Position numbers and translations under genes: made by a program. Below the pieces are notes generated by a model. It was given only the letters and a program-made list of their open reading frames with translations. It made no database searches and was not told the DNA's origin. Shown piece after piece: positions 5,883 through 8,781 of a DNA stretch of 8,781 bases. Position 1 is the stretch's first letter, and every line of letters begins with the position of its first letter. The stretch covers positions 1 to 8,781 of the forward strand of contig CAYTER010000071.1 of the NCBI GenBank assembly GCA_964436815.1, written 5' to 3'. This DNA comes from UBA993 sp964436815. GTDB taxonomy: Bacteria; Bacillota; Dethiobacteria; DTU022.

Positions 5883-6368
5883 TTAGCTGCCGAATTCTTC
5901 GATCAGTTTTGCTTCTTCTTCTTTGCTAAGGTTTGAATGGATCAGTTCCACGGTAACGCCCTTGAACTCATCGGCGATGCGGTCACGAACTGCATCGCTT
6001 GAAAGTAGAAAAAGAGCAGATGTGCCCTCAGTTATATCTCTGCGGACCTGAGTAACAAAGTTATCATTGATCCCATAATCATTAAATTTTCCGGAAAGCG
6101 CACCCATCGCCGCGCCAACGGCTACACCAAAAACGGGCACAAAAAAGATCAACCCGAAAAGCATCCCCCAGAAAGCCCCTGATACTGTTCCCCTCCCGAC
6201 CATACTGCCATAATTATCGGTGCGCGGGTGCTTGTTGCCAGTTGGCCAGGAGACAACTGCAGCATCCTGGATCTGAATTAACTGCTGTTTAAAGAGTTCT
6301 GCAAGCTTATTGAGTGCTTCATGAGCCCCTTCGGCTGTTTCAAACTTCCATACTGATAATGTCGACAT
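5883..6368 (-). CDS. DUF1269 protein with paired glycine zippers
   Basis: A 161-residue protein matching the DUF1269 pattern: an N-terminal ferredoxin-like half (STLSVWKFETAEGAHEAL, then a helix and IQIQDAAVVSW), a central hydrophobic hairpin at about 58-93, and a C-terminal half that includes SALFLLSSDAVRDRI at 117-131. The hairpin has two glycine zippers: G60, G64, G68, G72 and G81, G85, G89, G93, joined by a short FFVPVF turn. Such zippers favour tight helix packing in or on membranes, so the protein may insert as a hairpin or form oligomers (inference). No enzymatic function is known for the family. The ATG at 6368 has an AGGAGGT site about seven bases upstream. It sits between the AI-2E-family transporter (54-base gap) and the MORN gene (65-base gap), consistent with a common transcript. 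Confidence 0.85.
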   Translation of the reverse strand: MSTLSVWKFETAEGAHEALNKLAELFKQQLIQIQDAAVVSWPTGNKHPRTDNYGSMVGRGTVSGAFWGMLFGLIFFVPVFGVAVGAAMGALSGKFNDYGINDNFVTQVRRDITEGTSALFLLSSDAVRDRIADEFKGVTVELIHSNLSKEEEAKLIEEFGS

Positions 6369-6373
6369 ACTAA

Positions 6374-6383
6374 CTACCTCCTG
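6374..6383 (-). promoter_or_regulatory. Strong ribosome binding site of the DUF1269 gene
   Basis: The minus strand reads CAGGAGGTAG shortly before the ATG at 6368, close to the consensus. It indicates efficient translation of this gene compared with its neighbours. Confidence 0.7.
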
Positions 6384-6422
6384 TATAATAAATATTTAGA
6401 AAAAGGGATTAATAAAATTCTT

Positions 6423-7532
6423 TTACCCGGCTTTTGGTTCTTCGAGTTTTTGTTTTTTTAATTGTATGTGTTCATAAGTATGACTAATCACTATTTTAAG
6501 AACAGTAAATCCGGGAACAGCAAGGATGATGCCCAGCAAACCAGCCAGTCGTCCGGCGATCAGAATTACCAGGATTACGACCAGGGGACTTAAGGCCATC
6601 TTGCGACCCATCACAGCCGGTGAGATAAAAAGGCTTTCTATTTGTTGAAGAATGACGATCGCAATGATTACATAAAGCATTTTGGTCGGGGAGTCGAATA
6701 GACCGATTAAGGCTGCAGGGACGGCTCCAATGAATGGGCCGAGATAAGGTATAATATTGGTTATCCCGATAATAATCGCTAAGATTAAAGCAAATTCAAG
6801 TCCGATGATTAGAAAGCTGATGTAGGCCATGATTCCCACACATAAACAAACTATGCCCACGCCCTGAAAATAAGCTCCCATTTTTAAGTTTATCTCTGCC
6901 AGGGCACTATTAATGCTGACCTTGTAATCTTCAGGAACAAACCGATCAACCAGTTTCTCTAGTGTACCCTGACCTTTTTCTTTAAGCATAAAAAAGAGCA
7001 AAAATGGCACAACCATAATTGTCGTAAAAAAGCTGCCAATAACCCCGGCAATACTGCCTAAACTGCTGGTTAAACCGGAAATTGTATTTGAAACCATTGC
7101 TGCCAGACGCTCAGCAATTCTACTGGTGTTAATCGCTTCTAAGTCAACAAGTCTGCTTACTACTGGATGATCTCTTAAGTCTAAGACCAGAGCATGGAGC
7201 TGCCTGATGTTCTGGGGTAGATTAGTGATCAGTTTCGCGAATTCATCCGCCAGGATCGGTCCAATTGATAAACCCAGGAAAAGAATCACTCCAATGATCA
7301 CAACAAAAATAATCAGGATAGAAATCATCCTGGGCACTTTATATTTACTTAAGAAATCACTCAAAGGATAGGTCAGATAGAATAAAATCCCTGAAATCAG
7401 AAATGAAAAAAACAATGCTTCAAAAACAGCAACTATCGGTCTAAAAACAAAGTTTATCTGCGTGCCGATATAGATAATGGCGAAGGCAACGAGAATCGCA
7501 ATTCCGGCTTTAAATACTTTCGAATCCCACAT
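6423..7532 (-). CDS. AI-2E family (UPF0118/PerM-like) transporter
   Basis: A 369-residue membrane protein of the AI-2E/UPF0118 family, usual length 330-400. Two N-terminal helices (about 8-27 and 31-55) and a third (70-91) are followed by a soluble helical region (about 95-160), then helices near 165-185 and several in the C-terminal half. The hallmark GITNIIPYLGPFIGAVPA lies at 256-273, and ESLFISPAVMGRKMALSPLV at 299-318, followed by GRLAGLLGIILAVP. The family is named for the E. coli autoinducer-2 exporter TqsA, but other members act as sodium/proton antiporters, so the substrate here is open. The start at 7532 (MWDSKVFKAG) matches the family N terminus and has GGAG ten bases upstream. A longer frame from 7616 would overlap the upstream gene by 65 bases and adds a segment without family character. 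It starts 19 bases after the small gene upstream, so translational coupling is likely. Confidence 0.88.
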   Translation of the reverse strand: MWDSKVFKAGIAILVAFAIIYIGTQINFVFRPIVAVFEALFFSFLISGILFYLTYPLSDFLSKYKVPRMISILIIFVVIIGVILFLGLSIGPILADEFAKLITNLPQNIRQLHALVLDLRDHPVVSRLVDLEAINTSRIAERLAAMVSNTISGLTSSLGSIAGVIGSFFTTIMVVPFLLFFMLKEKGQGTLEKLVDRFVPEDYKVSINSALAEINLKMGAYFQGVGIVCLCVGIMAYISFLIIGLEFALILAIIIGITNIIPYLGPFIGAVPAALIGLFDSPTKMLYVIIAIVILQQIESLFISPAVMGRKMALSPLVVILVILIAGRLAGLLGIILAVPGFTVLKIVISHTYEHIQLKKQKLEEPKAG

Positions 7533-7551
7533 TGAATGATCGCTCCAAACT

Positions 7552-7815
7552 TTATGAATTTTGTTCAGATATTTTGCGCACAGAGATAATGGCCAGCTGC
7601 TGCTCATAGATAACATTTAGCAATTCCCCAAGCCTGGCTTGATCGGTGAACAGACCGGTAAGAACTGTTTTCGGTTTCCCATCTGCCAGGTAACCGCTGA
7701 CGACTGATAGGCCCTCAAAGCGTAGATTGATGCCGGGTGAAACTGCTCCGTTTACAACAATTTCATAAACGGCTTGTTGGTCGAACTCCTTTAACAAATG
7801 ATCGTTATTGTTCAT
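7552..7815 (-). CDS. Small uncharacterised protein of a widespread family
   Basis: An 87-residue soluble protein with no membrane segment or signal peptide. The pattern YEIVVNGAVSPGI at 17-29, F-E-G-L at 33-36, then T-V-L-T-G-L-F-T-D-Q-A-R-L-G-E-L-L (50-66) and LAIISVRKI at 74-82 resembles a common family of roughly 70-90-residue bacterial proteins whose members carry a G-x-x-x-D-Q-A-x-L-x-x-L-L block followed by L-x-x-I-S-V. This is recognised from memory, and no function is known to me. The likely fold is a small alpha/beta unit. It ends 19 bases before the AI-2E-family start, which suggests a shared transcript. The ATG at 7815 has only an AGGA placed too close to it, so the exact start is not certain. 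Confidence 0.7.
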   Translation of the reverse strand: MNNNDHLLKEFDQQAVYEIVVNGAVSPGINLRFEGLSVVSGYLADGKPKTVLTGLFTDQARLGELLNVIYEQQLAIISVRKISEQNS

Positions 7816-7883
7816 GTCCTGAAATTATGCTTTTACCATGCATTAAGCTACCACCCCGGCGGTGTATTTTAGGTGTAGTTCAG

Positions 7884-7913
7884 ATTTTGCCTAATGCCTG
7901 CTCTTTCTTTCAA
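7884..7913 (-). promoter_or_regulatory. Possible sigma-70-type promoter for the series starting at 7815
   Basis: On the minus strand TTGAAA (7908-7913) is followed after 18 bases by CAAAAT (7884-7889), matching the -35 in five of six positions and the -10 in four of six. It lies in the 117-base gap upstream of the 87-residue gene, the right place for a promoter driving the downstream genes. The -10 match is poor, so this is tentative. Confidence 0.25.
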
Positions 7914-7932
7914 GGTTAATAAGCAGTTCAAA

Positions 7933-8619
7933 TCAACTTTGAGAAGAACTTAGGTCAGGTCGCAGACTTTGAACCAGGATGTATAGGCTGATCACTAAAA
8001 CCCAGGCTGGGAACAAAAGGGTAACCCAGGTGCTGTAGCTAATCGAAAACATCAAAATCAAGGCAGAGCCATAGGTGATAAAGGCCAGCCAGCGCGGCAT
8101 TACCGCTGTTCTTATCCATATGGTTCCCAAGGAAATCATAAAAACAGATGACATGCGTATTGAGTAAATATTTAAAAGCTGCCAGATCAGGGAACGGTTG
8201 TAGATATAAAGACCGCTGTCAAACAGGTTTTGTGCCGCAAATGGGTAACTCGAGATCAAACCGGCAGCTATCGCCGCTGCGGCAAAGATCATTGTCAGAT
8301 AGATCAAGGCGCTGCCAAAAAAAACGGTTGAAAAAAAACGATCTTCATAGTCGCCGATCCGGTCCCTGATCACCCCGATAAACCAGAGAAAAGCAATTCC
8401 GGCAAAAGGCACCAAGCCCAAGGCCAGCGTTACAGACCCTGAATGCTCCGCTATCCAGGTAATGTTTGGGTCTGTCGGAGAGGCGGGCATAGCCAGGCGG
8501 ATGAGGGTAAAAGCAGCGCCAATCAACAACGCAAAAATAATACCAGCCAAAGCTGCCGCTTTCGGGGTAGTTAATCGCCGCCCATCAGTTACCTCATCAT
8601 TTTTTTGCTGATTATTCAT
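7933..8619 (-). CDS. Polytopic membrane protein of unknown function
   Basis: A 228-residue protein with six likely membrane helices near residues 21-44, 61-82, 96-122, 153-172, 176-194 and 196-218, and a charged cytoplasmic N terminus. Notable blocks are RLAMPASPTDPN at 41-52, a long segment LALGLVPFAGIAFLWFIG at 65-82 followed by VIRDRIGDYEDRFFSTVFFG (83-102), and a later TAVMPRWLAFITYG at 171-184. From memory, this combination recurs in uncharacterised membrane proteins of many bacteria, in particular Actinomycetota; I know no function. The ATG at 8619 is supported by AAGGTG (8625-8630) five bases upstream. A 117-base gap separates it from the next gene downstream, so it may be a separate unit from the series that follows. 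Confidence 0.8.
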   Translation of the reverse strand: MNNQQKNDEVTDGRRLTTPKAAALAGIIFALLIGAAFTLIRLAMPASPTDPNITWIAEHSGSVTLALGLVPFAGIAFLWFIGVIRDRIGDYEDRFFSTVFFGSALIYLTMIFAAAAIAAGLISSYPFAAQNLFDSGLYIYNRSLIWQLLNIYSIRMSSVFMISLGTIWIRTAVMPRWLAFITYGSALILMFSISYSTWVTLLFPAWVLVISLYILVQSLRPDLSSSQS

Positions 8620-8682
8620 AAGTTCACCTTCTTCACTTGGTCATCTTACTTGCCCTTTGCTATAAACCACCAGCTAAAAGGA

Positions 8683-8706
8683 GCGCCAGTAAACAAATAC
8701 AGGCGC
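8683..8706 (-). terminator. Possible terminator of the gene at the right edge
   Basis: The minus strand reads GCGCC-T-GTA, a six-base loop, TAC-T-GGCGC: eight base pairs interrupted by one T-T mismatch, followed by TCCTTTTAGC. The hairpin lies 21 bases after the stop codon of the partial gene at 8727. The T-run is short, so termination may be partial. Confidence 0.45.
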
Positions 8707-8726
8707 AACCCTTTGCATGGCAGATC

Positions 8727-8781
8727 TTAATCGTTATTGAAAGACTGTTCCATCTTGGCTAAAACCTGGTCAATACCAAAG
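8727..8781 (-). CDS. C-terminal end of an unidentified gene
   Basis: The minus strand enters the window in an open frame reading FGIDQVLAKMEQSFNND and then a TAA at 8727-8729. The other two frames are either stopped early or lack this protein-like composition, and a hairpin follows at a normal distance, so this is probably the tail of a real gene. Seventeen residues are too few to name a family. Confidence 0.4.
   Translation of the reverse strand, partial: FGIDQVLAKMEQSFNND

Noticed and set aside
5377..5886. Plus-strand open frame of 169 codons opposite the MORN repeats
   Set aside because: The 69-bp repeat is a multiple of three, so any frame free of stops in one unit stays open across the array. 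The product resembles no protein family.
7533..7616. Longer N terminus for the AI-2E-family transporter
   Set aside because: It would overlap the upstream small gene by 65 bases and adds a segment unlike the family. The ATG at 7532 matches the usual N terminus and has a binding site.
7845..7876. Imperfect inverted repeat around CACCGCCGGGGTGG in the gap upstream of the 87-residue gene
   Set aside because: The arms pair only with a bulge or over four bases, so it was not strong enough to call an operator or riboswitch.
7737..7919. Plus-strand open frame of 60 codons across the gap near 7816-7932
   Set aside because: It overlaps the start of the 87-residue gene, has a basic, cysteine-rich product without family character, and no convincing ribosome binding site.
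1..8781. Known defence, CRISPR, toxin-antitoxin or mobile element signatures
   Set aside because: No nuclease, helicase, reverse transcriptase, transposase or integrase motif, no spaced direct repeats and no terminal inverted repeats were seen. The cluster looks like membrane physiology rather than defence.

Overview
The window looks like a chromosomal stretch from a bacterium, most likely a member of the Bacillota (Clostridia-like). The reasons are an AT-leaning but not extreme composition (mid-40s % GC by eye), strong AGGAGG-type ribosome binding sites, two TTG and one GTG start, and many low-complexity helical membrane proteins. The lineage is inference only; there is no rRNA or other marker gene. 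Every supportable gene lies on the minus strand, so transcription runs from high to low coordinates. No tRNA, rRNA, CRISPR array, transposase, phage gene or attachment site was seen, and no gene-free stretch exceeds 300 bases.

Layout in transcription order. At the right edge is the last few codons of an unidentified gene (8727-8781), followed by a hairpin with a short T-rich tail. Next comes a 228-residue multispanning membrane protein of unknown function (7933-8619). After a 117-base gap, a compact series begins: a small 87-residue soluble protein of a widespread but unnamed family (7552-7815), an AI-2E/UPF0118 family transporter (6423-7532), a DUF1269 protein with two glycine zippers (5883-6368), a membrane-anchored MORN-repeat protein (4840-5817), and two tandem DUF308/HdeD-like membrane proteins (4220-4744 and 3605-4168). 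A conspicuous GC-rich palindrome (3500-3529) separates these from a YihY/BrkB family membrane protein with an extra C-terminal winged-helix-like domain (2083-3468). A DUF389 membrane protein (955-1971) and a NimA-like flavin-binding protein of the pyridoxamine-phosphate-oxidase fold (461-922) follow. At the left edge is the first 126 codons of an acyl-CoA dehydrogenase (1-379).

Seven of the twelve genes encode polytopic or membrane-inserted proteins, and an eighth has a single membrane anchor. Several belong to families linked to envelope or acid stress (HdeD) or to poorly defined transport (AI-2E family, YihY, DUF389). The most economical reading is an accessory cluster for membrane or envelope homeostasis, possibly one long transcript or two split near the palindrome. 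No classical enzyme pathway joins them; the two flavoenzyme-type genes at the left end may be incidental. The most unusual element is the MORN protein: cytoplasmic MORN repeats, a helical linker, one membrane helix and an acidic, proline-rich outer tail. This could tether the cytoplasmic face of the membrane to the envelope, but that role is inferred from architecture only.
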